Made by a program: the position numbers and the translations under genes. From positions 99,187,349 to 99,251,348 of the forward strand of contig OY986438.1 in the NCBI GenBank assembly GCA_963920525.1: a stretch of DNA of 64,000 nucleotides, written 5' to 3'. Shown one piece after another: positions 10,548 to 22,814 of the stretch (its first letter is position 1; the number at the start of each line of letters is the position of its first letter). The notes beneath the pieces are model-generated. The model made no database searches. It was not told where the DNA came from and worked only from the letters and a program-made list of their open reading frames with translations. This stretch comes from Dichetophora obliterata. Lineage: Eukaryota; Arthropoda; Insecta; Diptera; Sciomyzidae.

Positions 10548-11992
10548 GGCGCGTTTATAGTGACAGCTGGTTGCTGGGCCGGACCGAGCTGGAAACGCGT
10601 CCTGCCAAAAGCAGCTGGAAGTGCGTATAGTGCGCGCTTGTCGCTGGTGACTTGTTTCAGCTGGTTTTTGACTATTTTGGGTTTGTATATATTAGTTTTT
10701 TTTTGTTTAGTTTTGCAACCGAAGCATCAAAAAAGCCACATGATTTCGTTCATTCACTTTGCTTACCTCAAACCAACAAGTGCAGAGACGAAAATGCGAA
10801 AAACGCTGCTGAAACGCGCTTCCTGCAACTGCAAGTCGTTTCAAGTCACTTGAGGTACCAGCTTGTTTCGACTTTTTTCGCAAGTGTTTTCTGCTGGTTT
10901 TTGTTGCCTTCTTGTTGTGTTTTTATATCAAATTTTTTTTCACAAAAAAGAAGATCGTAGAAAGAACGCACATTAAAAAAATGTATATCAGCTGCTGGCC
11001 CAAGATTTTTTGATGCTATGACTCAGCGAAAACATACTTCAAGCCGCATGAAGCCACTTGATCATCCAGCTGGTTTTAACTTTTTAACTTTTTTCTTTAG
11101 GTTTTGATTCTGTTGTATTATTTTTGATATTGCAACAAAGCAATACAAAACTAATATAAACAAAGTTGCTATATCTTGTTGCTGCTATTTTTGTTTGTTT
11201 ACTTTTGTGCTTAAAATCAAATGGAAAGGAAGAGCGCACATAAAAAAATTTGATAATCTTCGATTCTCTGTTTTAGATGAAACGCACTTACAGCGACGAA
11301 TTGCTTCACCGGCTGGTTTAGCTTTTTTCACTATTTCTCTTTTCGTTTTCTGTGTGCAACAGTTGATAGAAATTTATCTTCGTTGCTTCTTTAAAGTTAT
11401 GTTTCTGTTTGTATTTTTTGCGGTCAAGAATATACAGCATAACAACTCAGCGCAATTTCGTGTTCTTGTATGCTTATTACTTTTCTTGTTGGTCTTCCTT
11501 GTTGCTATCGTGTGGTTCTTTGTTTTTTTGAATGAATGAATTCAAGGAAATACGGAATCGATCGCGACGCTGGCAGTCAAGTGTGCTGCAATTTGTTGTT
11601 TTTTCATGTATCAATATTTTTCCGAGGAATTTAGTTTGCTACCAACTTTGTGGGTACAACTACTTGCTTTGTGCACAATAAAAACAAAGAAAAGACGAAG
11701 AAAATGAGCAACAGCAAAAACAACAAAAAAATTGTTTTCCTTGTTTCTTTTTCCATTTCATGTTATTTAGCGAAAGTAATAAGCAAGCAACGTGTAAAAT
11801 GAATCAAAACACAAGCAAACCGTGCGAGCGAGCAAGAAAGCAACAATCGGGAAGATGGAAACCAGCGCACAAGTCACTTGAAGTTGCAAGCTCGGCTGGT
11901 ACTATAAGCACTTTGAGCTTGTTTCATATGATTGTATGTGCAGCGTTTTCCAGCTTTTCTTCTCGGTTCGGTCCGGTCCAGCAACAAGTCGC
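10548..11992. mobile_element. 1.4-kb non-autonomous element, copy 1 (right end truncated)
   Basis: This copy is strongly similar throughout to the complete copy at 49899-51292. The left end GGCGCGTTTATAGTGACAGC follows TAA (10545-10547). Similarity ends at CAACAAGTCGC near 11992, before the expected GCGCCC terminus, so the right end is lost. About 110 bp at 10970-11090 are absent from the other copy. Several overlapping short plus-strand frames (10560-12110) lack family motifs and are unlikely to be translated. Confidence 0.8.
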
Positions 11993-12746
11993 TTTTGGTG
12001 GTCAGTTTTTCAGGCAAAAACAGCAAACAAATGGTGCAAAAATCAATATCCTCATCAGATGGTTTTATACTTCTTTTGTCTTAGGACACTGCTTTTTCTG
12101 GCTTTTCTGACACTGCTTTTCTTCTGCTGTTTTTTTCTGCTAAAGATTATCCATTTTGTTTGGGTAAGTCCATTATCCATTATCCATTTTGTTTGGGTGG
12201 CTGCTTGTAATAGCCCAACTTTATCCAGAAGTGACGAAATACTGGTGCTTCCTGACGATATTTGACAGTTCTAGTAGATATCTACTACGAAAAACGGATG
12301 TTTCGTTCTTAACCCTGCCACCACAGTGGTTCACAACCCCGCCAAGACACTATTTTAGAAACATCAAAAACAACGGCACTTTCAATCAAATTTCGACATA
12401 ACCAAATATTAGATCATAAAATAGAATCAAAACACTAATTAAATGGTCATTAAACTCACTTTTTTGGAATAACTTTTCACTCACTTTGAAAGCACTTTGA
12501 AGAAAATCAATAGAAGGGTTTGCAACAAATTTTCAAACACTCGGTTAAAAATCTTTAAATAAATTTTAATTCAGCTAAAATACTACTGCATATTTTTAAA
12601 CTTGAGGTTTAAAATTTAAACTTTCACAAATACTAACCCATAATTAAAACTTACTGTACTGAAATTTAAACCAAAAAAGATTGCAATGCTAAAACTCAGT
12701 ATTAGGCTATTAGGTTTATATGCTTGTTTATTAATTTTGTTTCGTA

Positions 12747-12808
12747 TAGCGCAAAGTGGTTAACGTAGTGAGCTTACAGACAAGATGTCCCTGATTCGAA
12801 AATCACTG
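12747..12808 (+). other. tRNA-like cassette with A and B boxes
   Basis: TAGCGCAAAGTGGTTAACG resembles the tRNA D-arm/A box, and TGATTCGAAAATC resembles the B box, about 45 bp apart. Surrounding DNA is rich in GTTTAAA/TTTAAAC words (12600-12670). A complete cloverleaf is not evident. Confidence 0.45.
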
Positions 12809-12989
12809 TGTTTGTTATTTCTTTTTTGTTATTCTTTTACAAACCTTACAGATTTGAACAAAAAATGACCGACCCATTTTTGATTTGCATGAAATTTTTT
12901 TTTAGGGTTCTATATCGAAAAAAGACACGTGCTTCAATTTTCATATTCTTATACGCAATTTAAATTTTTAAATAAATTTCAACCAATCT

Positions 12990-13370
12990 TACCCACCACT
13001 TAGCGTGTTTTAAACATATCCATCGTATTCTACGTCAAATTTTACGTAGAAAACGATTTTTTTGTCGATGGATAAATGGTTATTACTATTGCAAAAAAAT
13101 TAAATAAACTCGCGCGGTACCTGACGTCGGCGCGCCAGTTGCAAAGTACACCTCATATTCTCGCCTCATACCGTTGTTGACTGTATTATAATAAGGGTTC
13201 TCATCTAAGCATGTAACTGACCCGTAAAAATTGTAAGCCTTGTGAACGTACATGCGCATAAACTATCTGTCAAAATTTGTATGGGCGTGAGTTTACATCA
13301 TTTCCGAGCCTATTTTGTAGTGTGAACTAGCATGTAAATCTACGTGTGTGAATGAGGGTTGCCTTTGGCG
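12990..13370. other. Non-coding DNA
   Basis: Nothing assignable is seen. A short GC-rich patch with GGCGCGCC lies near 13120. Confidence 0.4.
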
Positions 13371-13383
13371 CTAATCAGCCTGC

Positions 13384-13660
13384 AGCAGGGCCGAAATTGC
13401 AATAAAATCAGCTAGTGAATGTTTTCCTTTTTATGTTGAAAATGTTCTTGTTGTTGTTTCCTTTTGAAAAAATTGGTTAAAGCAATTAACTATGCTAACC
13501 TGACCTTAAAAGCGTAATAAACGATTTTAAACCATCAAACAACTAGAATTTGTATTTAAAATCAAGAATAATTTAAACTATCAAACATTTAGAATATGTA
13601 TTTAAATCATAGAAAATTAACATAATAATAAAGAATAGGCCATATAGAAAACTTTCAATT
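13384..13660. repeat. Dispersed repeat, short copy A
   Basis: Starts with GCAGGGCCGAAATTGCAATA and ends with the TTTAAATCAT...AACATAATAA block. Both ends match the outer ends of the segment 19841-22530, which is about ten times longer. Copy A is therefore best read as an internally deleted derivative of the same element. No coding capacity. Confidence 0.65.
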
Positions 13661-13669
13661 ACATTTTTC

Positions 13670-14920
13670 ATTGCCACTACCATTACCATTTGTCCATTTA
13701 CCATTTGCTATATGGGCGTTCCCAGCAAAAAGTCTACAGTGACCAAAAAATTAAAACTTATTAAAAACTAGATTATTGGTAGTTAAACGAGCTATAGGTC
13801 AGATTTTTTTCTTAATTTATTTAATATTATTTATAATATTATTTATAAAAAAAAACTTATTATTTTATTACATCATTTAAGAGAAACATTTTAATTTTAC
13901 TAGTTTCAGCAATTTCTACATAAATTCACCATCATGATCAAATCGTCTCCACTGTTTCACAAATGTAGTTTTTCTTTTTCGTAAATGTTTCGTAAGATTT
14001 TTTGTTTTAGTAAAAATGAAAGGCATTGGCTAGAGATAATAAAAAAATGGTTGAGGCAAGGAAAGGACAATATAATAAATTTGTTTTTTAATTACTTAAT
14101 TACATAATTACTTAACTACTTAACTACTTAATAACTTAAATACCCAATTAAACTGTAATGCTAATTTTAGTTACGTTACGCCAGTGACGTAACGTCAGTT
14201 CAAAAATCCTAATAAATAAATAACTGGAAAAGATTCTTAAATAAACTTATGTTATTTTAAAATCTTCTAAAAAAAGTTTTATACAAAAAGTTTTGCCCAA
14301 TTCAGAGAGTTTTGCAAATTTAGTAATCCAAGTCAGAAATGCCTTCCGTTTTTTGTAACGTAACGCATATTTTTGCTTATATCTTTTGATCCTTAGGGTT
14401 AATTTTTGTCTTTGTTTTTACTTTTTAATACTAAGCAAATATAAAAAAAACTTTTTAGAAATTACACTTTTATATTCTATTTTTTTAATATTTATTCGTA
14501 CAAATCGTCCGTAACGACAGTTTGGAAATGCCCATATATATACATTCGCGCCGAAGTGCAGTAATAAATCTTTAAATGCGTTTTTTTCGAAATAACTTTT
14601 TTCAAACTGGGGTGTCGTTTTTCTCGAGAACCAGAAGTCAGATGAAGATGTGGCGGGCTGCGTTTCGTAGGCACTCACGTCAGGCAGGTCCTGAACTAGG
14701 ATAATTGTATTACTCTACTACTGGGGGAGGAGGACACAAAATTATCCTCATTATTGCTTTTGCTCATCATTGCAAAAAAAAAAGAACAAAATAAAAAAAG
14801 GTTAATGCAATAAAAAACCCAATAAGGTTACTATTTCTATAAAAAAATTGACCAGCAAAACAAAAACAAATCATGTGTTGCGTGCAACACATGTAACGGC
14901 ACAATCATCTCAAGCGCAGC
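13670..14920. other. AT-rich non-coding DNA
   Basis: Contains a short run of TTACTTAACTAC-like units at 14085-14150 and two GTAACGTAACG-type motifs (near 14170 and 14357). Overlapping minus-strand open frames at 14418-14678 show no family resemblance. Confidence 0.4.
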
Positions 14921-14927
14921 TCCATTA

Positions 14928-15427
14928 GGGCTGTTCACATTTCAAATCGCTCATCAAATCATTTGTCAAATAGTTTGACCACAAAAGTGTTCAGACTCAT
15001 CAAATTTTTCGTCAAATTTCATTTTATCTTAAACACCGAAGTAAGCACATCGCGATGACGGAAAATTTTTAATACCACTTGTTATTAAAATCGATTGGAA
15101 GAAGAAGAAATTATTTTATAAATTATTATAAATTATTTGCAACAGTTATTTATTATTTTTTTGCTATTATTTTCTTCCGCTCCCTCTTTTGCCGCGATGT
15201 GCTCAGGTTGAAAACTCTTTGAACTGAGAAAATCGTACTACACAATGAACACTCGTCAAATCATTCGTCAAATCAGCAGAAAAATCAAAAAATTGGTCAA
15301 ACGATTTGACCAACATTTTGTGAACACTCATATAATCGCCATCAAATCCATACAAATTCTGTTGGTCAAATTATTTGTCAAACCAGTTGATGATCGATTT
15401 GATGAGCGATTTGAAATGTGAACAGCC
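14928..15427. mobile_element. MITE with GGCTGTTCACATTTCAAATC termini
   Basis: Perfect inverted termini of about 27 bp start GGCTGTTCACATTTCAAATC (left) and end with its complement at 15401-15427. Inside each end are several TCAAATCATTTGTCAAAT-type words, probable transposase-binding repeats. No convincing target duplication could be read, so the superfamily is unassigned. Confidence 0.75.
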
Positions 15428-15429
15428 AT

Positions 15430-18360
15430 ATTGAGTAAGGATTGCGTTTTGTTGCCTTTGCATGCATTTGTTGTTGTAAGCAAGTTAGAAAACAAGTTTG
15501 AAAACAAGTTAGAAAACAAATTTGTAGCTGAGTCAACTGAGCCAATTGAGATTCTGGAAGCTCATGTGTGCCTTAAATTAATGAGAAAATAAAATATAAT
15601 AAAAATAATATAGAAAAATAAAATAAAATATTATATAATAATATAAACAATAATAGAAATAAGAAAAATAAGTTATATGAAAAACTGTATATGACTTGAA
15701 GAAGAATGAGGTGGATAAGTTAGAGCAAAGATTTTTGAGAACTCACAAGAAAACGAAGGCAAAGTAGTAACTGCAATTATCTGACAGTTGAAAAGATGCT
15801 GGAATGCTTAAAACATAAATATGATGTAAGACTTTATTTTCTATTATTTTTTTTTTAAATTTTATTTATGTAATAGTTCTTAATGATACTTACTTTTAAT
15901 GATATTATCGCATTGATGCAGCGATTATTCAACGCTAATAAAAATAGAACATTGCTAAGATACTGAACGCAGTGCCAAAAAATCACACATTTGAAAAAAA
16001 AACGAGACCAATAAAAAGTTTAAATAAAAACAAAAGGAGCTAAAGAATTACTTTCACTGCTCTGTATATCTTAGCAATTTTGTTTTCATCTTAGCATGTC
16101 TTCTTTCATTAAACTCATAAGTATTTCTTCTTGTTTCCCAGTTCCTTTGTATTTTGTTGTTGGGTGTTCTATTTATTGAACGGTAAAAACAACTTGTGGC
16201 TTAAATTGCATTATCAACAACACGATCGGTTAAACACTTCGGACAGACATAAAAGCAGACTGACGCATATTAGAATGAAAGGAAGCAGCAGCCATGATGT
16301 TATCCGAAGTATTTTTGTTATAATATATGTACATCTAAAAGCGGTTGATGAAGTCTTTGAAAGCGTTGTTTTGCTGCTGCTACTGCTTCTGCAGCAGCAA
16401 GGGCGATCAACGAGTTCATTATTCTTGATAAAATAAAATTCACAAGAATTTATTAACCGAGAATCAAGAACGACTTCCGCAACATGTTGCTAGCAGCATG
16501 CAATGAAATAAAAAATAAAAAATAAATATCACCCAATGAATGGGCTTCACAGAGAAAAAGGAAAAAAATAAAAGCACCTAAAAGAATTATTGTCTTGCTT
16601 GGTCGATTGGTCGTCAGTGACGAGTGAGCTAGTCAGTCAATTAATAATGGCGACTATAAACCCAGCGCATGCGTAGCAAGAGGTCAAGGGTTAATAAAAA
16701 TAATAATGTGTGAGATGCAACCCAGATGAACAAATAAGCAACAACACAGAAGCAAAACTAACACTAAATTTTAAATGTTGACTATAAATAACAAAAACCT
16801 AGAAATTTTGATGTTGATAGATGAACAACAACAACATAAAACAACAGATTAACAGCAGAGATAAATGTTGAAGGTAAAAAAAAAGGAAAATACATAATGT
16901 AAAGTCGCACAAACGAGTTAGCATGATGAAAAAATCTTGATTTAAATAATTTTTTAATCTTAACCAGAAAAAAATTTCGTCGAAAAGTACAACTAAATTC
17001 ACAAGCACAAGAAACAGAAAAGGGTAATAGAAAAAAACACCAATAACAAATTGCAATAAAAACTATAAAACAACAGAATACAACATGCAGCAACACACTA
17101 ATAAACTTGGCAATACGCAACATAGCTGTTGTTGCTGTTGCCAGCACTTTTGGCGTAACATTAACTTCACGCTGCTATTAAGAGTTTCTCCAAAAATGGT
17201 TTCATTTAAACATAACAAATAAATACTTCCTCGGCATGTTTTTGGTTAATTCTCAGAAAATAAAAGTTTATTTACACTTGCAGAAATTCTTGATGGTAAA
17301 AGTAGCAGATCTTTTTATTTCCCCTTTCAATTACAACTGAATACACATTTTGCTATTACAGATCTCTGTAAAAAAATATTCGCGAAATTTCCCACCACCA
17401 AAATAACAGCAGTTTTAAAATGAAGAGAAAAGTACAAGGTATTTAGAATTTTTTGTGACAATTTTATTTGTAACCATTATTTTTTCCTCATCTATTTTAT
17501 CATTCCCGATCAGTGTGCTGATATGTTTAAGAAAGTCTATAATTTTTTAGTGTATTGTTCCAAAACTATCTTGTAGTTGAAAGGTGTAGTAGCATATCGT
17601 TCAGTTTCATTTGCCTGCATTATTTAAAACTGATATCAAAAAGTACGTTTAAAATTATTTTGTCTTGATTTTCGTTTAGATTCATATCACAATAAATAAA
17701 ACTTCAACAATGGCTATGCATTTTATGTTTTCAATAACGTGGTCTAAATTCAAGACATATATTTTGAATTATAAAAATTTCGTTGTACATAAAATATAGG
17801 AAGGGCTTATTATTGCAAAAAAATAAAAAAATCGGTGGTTTTTAGCCTGTTGCATAACTTTTTGAAATACCAATACCCACTGAAGAGATTTCGACTTTAG
17901 TCTAGTAAATTTTGGACCCATTAATAAAGTTTCCTTGTTCAATTCTATTTTTTCATACAAAAATAAATGTTTTCAAAACTTTAAAGTTGATTATGTAAAA
18001 ATTATTTTTATGTAGCATATCATGTTTTTGCAATTAGCTAGTCCTTCATTTGTAATTATTTAAAAAAATTACTAATTGTATAAATTTAGTTCAAAGTGAA
18101 TTTGAATAAATTAATAAAGTTCAAATACTATCCGCGACTTTAAATCAGATTTCTTTTAAATTATTACTTACAAAAATTTAGTTTAAACCGAAAATTTTTT
18201 CAACATAGTTTTCTCAGACCCAAAAACTCCTTTTTGAATTTTAAAATTGGAAAGAAATTTTAGAGATTAAGTGCAAACTGAATGTTTGTTAAGTTAATGG
18301 GTCTTATACAGGTCATTCATATTATATTTGAAACAATCTGTTGAGATAAAACATTTATTT
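15430..18360. other. Non-coding block, possibly host intronic or intergenic
   Basis: Contains AT-rich runs, short CTG/CAG and CAACAA tracts (16360-16400, 16810-16860) and no recognisable gene. The largest open frames (16131-16436 plus, 16782-17147 minus) are hydrophobic, low-complexity and lack motifs. Confidence 0.4.
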
Positions 18361-18367
18361 TTGAAAG

Positions 18368-18400
18368 TTGGATTTGAACCCAGGTGCTATTTTCGCATTC
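18368..18400 (-). other. B-box-like tRNA relic
   Basis: On the minus strand GGGTTCAAATCC (18370-18381) matches the B-box consensus. No clear A box is present. A second relic, TGGTTCAAATTT, lies on the minus strand at 19420-19431. Confidence 0.3.
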
Positions 18401-18734
18401 TTATAATTTAAACTCCAAATTTAGAATTTGTAGAACTATTATATGTCTAAATACAATTATAATTGATTTCTAAAGTAAAACGTTGCTATGCTGGGCTGTT
18501 TCACTTAGAAGTAAATGTTTGATGCAAAATTGTACCTTCATAACATTACATGACGTCTCTGCACTCTTTTCTTTTTTTCTCGCAAAGTTTCAAAAATAAC
18601 ATGAAACAAAAGGTTGCACGGTAAAAAATACAGAGTATAAAAAGTCGCAGGTTTCAAGATCTATCAAGGAATAAAAGTCATCAAAATCAATGCTTTGATG
18701 CAAATCTTTATTTGGAATGATAGTTTAGTTCCTA

Positions 18735-19330
18735 CAACTCCATGTTTAATAATTATTTCGTTCAAATGTTGCCCACGGCTAGCTCTTAAATGGTCCATTC
18801 TGTGGGTCCAATTTTCTTTATTGGGACCACTTTTTCGAGCATATCGTCCGGTACTCCTTGAATAACACGAGTTATGTTGGTTTCCAAAGCGCCAATAGCT
18901 TCGAGTTTGTCAACATGAACAAGTGATTTTACATATCCCTTAAGAAAGTAATCCAATGGCGTCAAATCACATGATCTTGGTGGCCAATTAACCGGACAAT
19001 TTGTTGAGATGATGTTTTCATTGAACGTTTGCGTCAATAAAGCGATTGTTTTTCCAGCTGTATGGCATGTTGCGCCATCCTGTTGAAACCAAAGGTCGGC
19101 TACACCAATATCCTTAATTTTTGACTACAAAAAATTTCAGTTCTTGTACAAGCCGTATTTTATAGACCTTCAGACCAAGATTACGCCTCAAGACACGCCA
19201 CAATGATCCATAAGAGATGCCAAAGCCTTAAATCGGCAACGAATCGATTGTTTACGGTTTTCACGAACACTCTCTGCTACTGTAGCAACATTCTCCAAAT
19301 TACGGACTCTATGCACTCTAGTTGAATGAA
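18735..19330 (-). pseudogene. Tc1/mariner-superfamily transposase fragment
   Basis: This is a DDE/D-type DNA transposase remnant. Read on the minus strand it contains an N-terminal stretch NVATVAESVRENRKQSIR, then a degraded middle. The second catalytic block follows (WFQQDGATCHTA), then the third (RSCDLTPLDYFLKGYVKS, about 18920-18970) and an ending GQHLNEIII near 18750. The first catalytic block is not recognisable, and stops and frame changes break the frame, so it is dead. The longest open piece is 18786-19037. The ending matches the deleted relative at 30850-31160, which shows both belong to one family. Confidence 0.8.
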
Positions 19331-19439
19331 TAATATCCAATAGTGTAAAATTGGTTCAAAATTTGGTGATTGCCAGTAGCAAGTTTTATGACAGTAAATT
19401 TTTAAAGTAACCTGAGCTAAAATTTGAACCAAGAGTGCA

Positions 19440-19840
19440 TGAAAGCTAATCTTGAAGGCGACCTAAATTATTAAATAAAGTGTTATTGAAAGTTTGTCGG
19501 TAAAAGAAGAACAATGTTTATTAACACAATTGAAAAATGTTTGATAAAAACTATAACAAACTTGTCATTTATTTGTATTTGTTTTGTGAATGTGAGAATG
19601 TGCAGGTTTATCCAATTTCACGAGCTGAGCTAAGTTGTGTAAGTTAGAAAGAGATCCTTCTGACAGCTGTTGTAAAGAAGCGACGTGTGCTGCAAAATTT
19701 TTATTAGAAAATTTTTATAGAAAAAGCCCAGCCAAATGAATATTCAACCCAAATGTATGAAGATTTTCAAAACGAGCAGGTATTTATTAATAAGAAAAGT
19801 TTCATCGCCTATGTGGTGTAGTGCGCTAATGCGCACCTTA
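19440..19840. other. Non-coding DNA
   Basis: Nothing assignable is seen between the transposase debris and the long repeat copy. Confidence 0.4.
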
Positions 19841-19977
19841 GCAGGGCCGAAATTGCAATAAAATCAGCTAGTGATTTTTTCCTTTTATTATTGAAAACGT
19901 TGTTGTTGTTTTTGTTTCTTTGGAAAGATTCGATACACTGAGAAAACAACATTTTCAAAAGTGGCAGAAACGAGCTA

Positions 19978-20370
19978 CTTTTAAAAATGTTTAACCCAGA
20001 TTTTGCACTTCTAACGTTTATTTTAATTTTAAAAACGAACATTTTAAAATGTAATAGTAAAACGTTTATTTTCACTTTAAAAACTTAAATTTTAAAATGA
20101 AATTCTAAAATGTTCGTTTGATTTTTAACAATGGATATTTTAAATTGCTGTAGTAAAACGTTTATTTTCATTATAAAAACGAAAATTTTAAAACGAGATT
20201 CTAAAATGTTCGTTTGATTTTTAATAATAAATATTCTCAAATGTAAAATGTTTATTTTCATTTTAAAAACGAAAATTTTAAAATAAGATTTTAAAATGTT
20301 CGTTCGATTTGTAACAATAAACATTTTAAAATGCAATGGTACAACAATTATTTATATTTTAAAAATGAAA
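19978..20370. repeat. Tandem repeat of about 90-96 bp
   Basis: AACGTTTATTTTCA-like starts occur at 20061, 20157 and 20247, giving spacings of 96 and 90 bp. Each unit contains inverted TTTTAAAACG / CGTTTTAAAA words. Minus-strand open frames here repeat FKIFVFKMKIN-like blocks and are products of the array. Confidence 0.7.
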
Positions 20371-20729
20371 ATGTTCATTATTTCCCATTAATTCAAAAAA
20401 TTTACAGAAATCCGCATTTCCTCTATTAATTAAAAAAAAAGCTTTATTGGTTTTCAAAACTACAGTCTTATTTTAGTTATTTTATCATCAGCTATGTTCA
20501 TCTCGTCAACATTTTTTAGATAATTATACTGTATTCCAGCGTCTAATTAAAAATTATAATTTTGTCAGATATTATTCATTTTATTAAAAAAACTTACCTT
20601 TTAGTTGTGGCAGCAAATGCTTCAACTCAAAGTCTTTCATTACTTTCTTGCAGGCAAACTGCAGAGTGATGAAATCGAGAATGAAAAATATTTTATTTTC
20701 TGAACAAATATCAAATATATAAGTCAATG

Positions 20730-20860
20730 AAACATATATAATGTAGTAAGTATGTTTTTGGATCGCCATGTAGTAAATATGTTTTTGGGTCGCCATGTAA
20801 TAATATTTTGGCGACAGGATCGCCACATAATTTTATTCGCGACATAGCATCGCCATGTAA
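20730..20860. repeat. Short repeats of ATGTTTTTGGRTCGCCATGT
   Basis: Two direct units of about 27 bp (near 20750 and 20777) are followed by diverged or inverted TCGCCA/TGGCGA units up to 20860. Confidence 0.5.
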
Positions 20861-21352
20861 GGGTTCGCGATTATTTAAAAAAGGACTCGCGGATTTACTA
20901 TTAATATTTTAAGGTCCTGCCTAATTGGTTGCCGGCGAAGTTCGCCACTGGCGCTATTTTTGTTTTTATTACATTAACAGCCGTTCACTATAAAAAGTGC
21001 AGAGGCTAAAAAGTTGAAGTCGGCAGCTATTAAAGCTCAAGACTTATTTAAAAATGAATTAGTAGGCAGCTTGTTAGAAGCTCAAAACTAATTGATTTAT
21101 TTTCAAATATGTTCATCCTTTTATAGTAAACATAACGGTATTTTGTCTTAAAACTAGTTGACAATTGTTTGTGTAGTTTAGAATGTAAATAGAATCATAT
21201 GTTCTTTAATTAGTGTAAAAGTAATAGTAGAATATCGTAATACATATTTGTAGTTTAGTATTAATAGTTTAATATGTGTGAGTTAGTAGAATAGAAAACG
21301 TAAACATAATCATATGTTAACATGTTTGTGTAGGAGTAAAAAGTATAATATA

Positions 21353-21843
21353 ATATCATGATACAAAGAACTACAGGTAAAGTATTCCCGGCGCAACGAA
21401 CAACATTTACTGCGCACCTCGTCATTGGTGCTCGTCAAATGTGACACTTGGTAAATAAATTCAAAAGAAAATGTCGAAAAGTGACGAAGATAGCAAAATG
21501 AAAACGAACAAACAGTCAAAATTCTGTCAAGCACATCAAGCAACGTAGCCACTTTTTGTGTAAATCGGTAAAAAGGGGAAAAAGCACCCCTACAAAATAT
21601 GCAAATTTTTTTCACAAACAATACTAAAAAATATATTGACTTAATTTTGAACATGTGCCTTATATAACAATATTTATTTCATTTCAGTAAAACAAGTTTT
21701 CATAAGAAAATGTAGGCATTTTAAAATCTTTATACCCTATGAATAAATTGTGACTACGTTGCAACCAAGAAGCACCTTGCACGTCACAGCAAAGATGGCG
21801 GACATGCGCAATACTTTATCTGTAGTTCTTTGTATCATGATAT
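21353..21843. mobile_element. MITE with ATATCATGATACAAAGAACT termini
   Basis: Inverted ends match for about 24 bp (left from 21353, right ending 21843) and partly beyond (GGTAAAGTATT versus AATACTTTATC). The target is AT-rich and no duplication can be fixed. The 114-residue minus-strand open frame (21310-21654) crosses the left end and has no recognised motif. Confidence 0.7.
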
Positions 21844-22680
21844 AATATCATATGTTTTGTATTTAGCCATATGGGTACATGTGTGCGAATGAGATAGATA
21901 GTAGTGCTTAGAATGAACATATGTTCTTATTGTTTGAATAATATCTTAGTATACCGTAGAGGTGTATTACTTTAACTTAGTTTGAATATTATTGTGCATG
22001 TTCTCGAAAATTCTTACAGTAGAGGTTTTTATATTATTACTTATTTTAAGAAAAGTTTTTATAGCTTGTTTTATAATGAAATACATTAATTGTAAATTAA
22101 ATATTTAAATAATATGTATAGGTATACTACAATAACAAACAATTCGTTATTAACAAGTGCTTTGAAACATGGTATGTGAATTTACCATGTCATGGTAAAA
22201 CGTTCGTAGTTGTTTTAAAACGCTTCGTTTCATTTTTCTATTTAAAAATGTGCGTTTTCATTTTTGTATGGCGTAAAATGTTTTTAAAAATATTAATTTT
22301 ACTAAACGTTTTTAAAATGTGCATTTTTGATTTTTTGTTTTCTCATTGTAGAACAATTAATTGTTCTAACCTTGATTTAAAGCTCAATAAACGATTTTAA
22401 ACTATCAAACAACTAGAATTTGTATTTAAAATCAAGTATAATTTAAACTATCAAACATTTAGAATTTGTATTTAAATCATATTAAATCAACATAATAAAT
22501 AGCAAGGTCATTTAGAAGAAACTTTAATAAAAAAAATTTAAATATCGCACAACAAATAATGCGAAAGCTGCAACCTGTTACAATGACGCAATTTATATTC
22601 AAAACTTGTTCAAATTCTTTCCGTTATTCTGCCCGCTACGAAGAATAAATGCAACAAATATGCACGATATATTCTCGTTA

Positions 22681-22809
22681 TGCCGTGGTTATGATAGATG
22701 TTTGCCGAACATTTTTTGTTATTGTTTTACGTATAAAATGAAAAATGAAATTTTTTCGTATTCATTCTCTCGCTCTCGGACCGAACATTTTTCTAGCATA
22801 ACAACGGCA
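22681..22809. mobile_element. 129-bp MITE, TTA-flanked, TGCCGTGGTTATG family
   Basis: Left end TGCCGTGGTTATG, right end CATAACAACGGCA, with TTA at 22678-22680 and 22810-22812. The interior (GCCGAACATTTTTTGTTATTG, CTCTCGGACCGAACATTTT) matches, in opposite orientation, the right part of the larger copy at 59319-60543. The TWA duplication suggests a Harbinger-type non-autonomous element. Confidence 0.85.
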
Positions 22810-22814
22810 TTAGA

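Larger units (their letters stand above)
19841..22530. repeat. Dispersed repeat, long copy B with other elements nested inside
   Basis: The outer ends (19841-19950 and 22330-22530) match the two halves of copy A at 13384-13660. The 2.4-kb interior holds a tandem array (19978-20370), a short 27-bp repeat cluster (20730-20860), a MITE (21353-21843) and TTAAAACG-type words (22190-22330). No transposase is recognisable. Confidence 0.55.

Noticed and set aside
10560..12401. Series of overlapping plus-strand open frames of 70-116 residues
   Set aside because: They lie in a non-autonomous element, overlap in different frames, are not conserved as frames in copy 2, and have no transposase motif.
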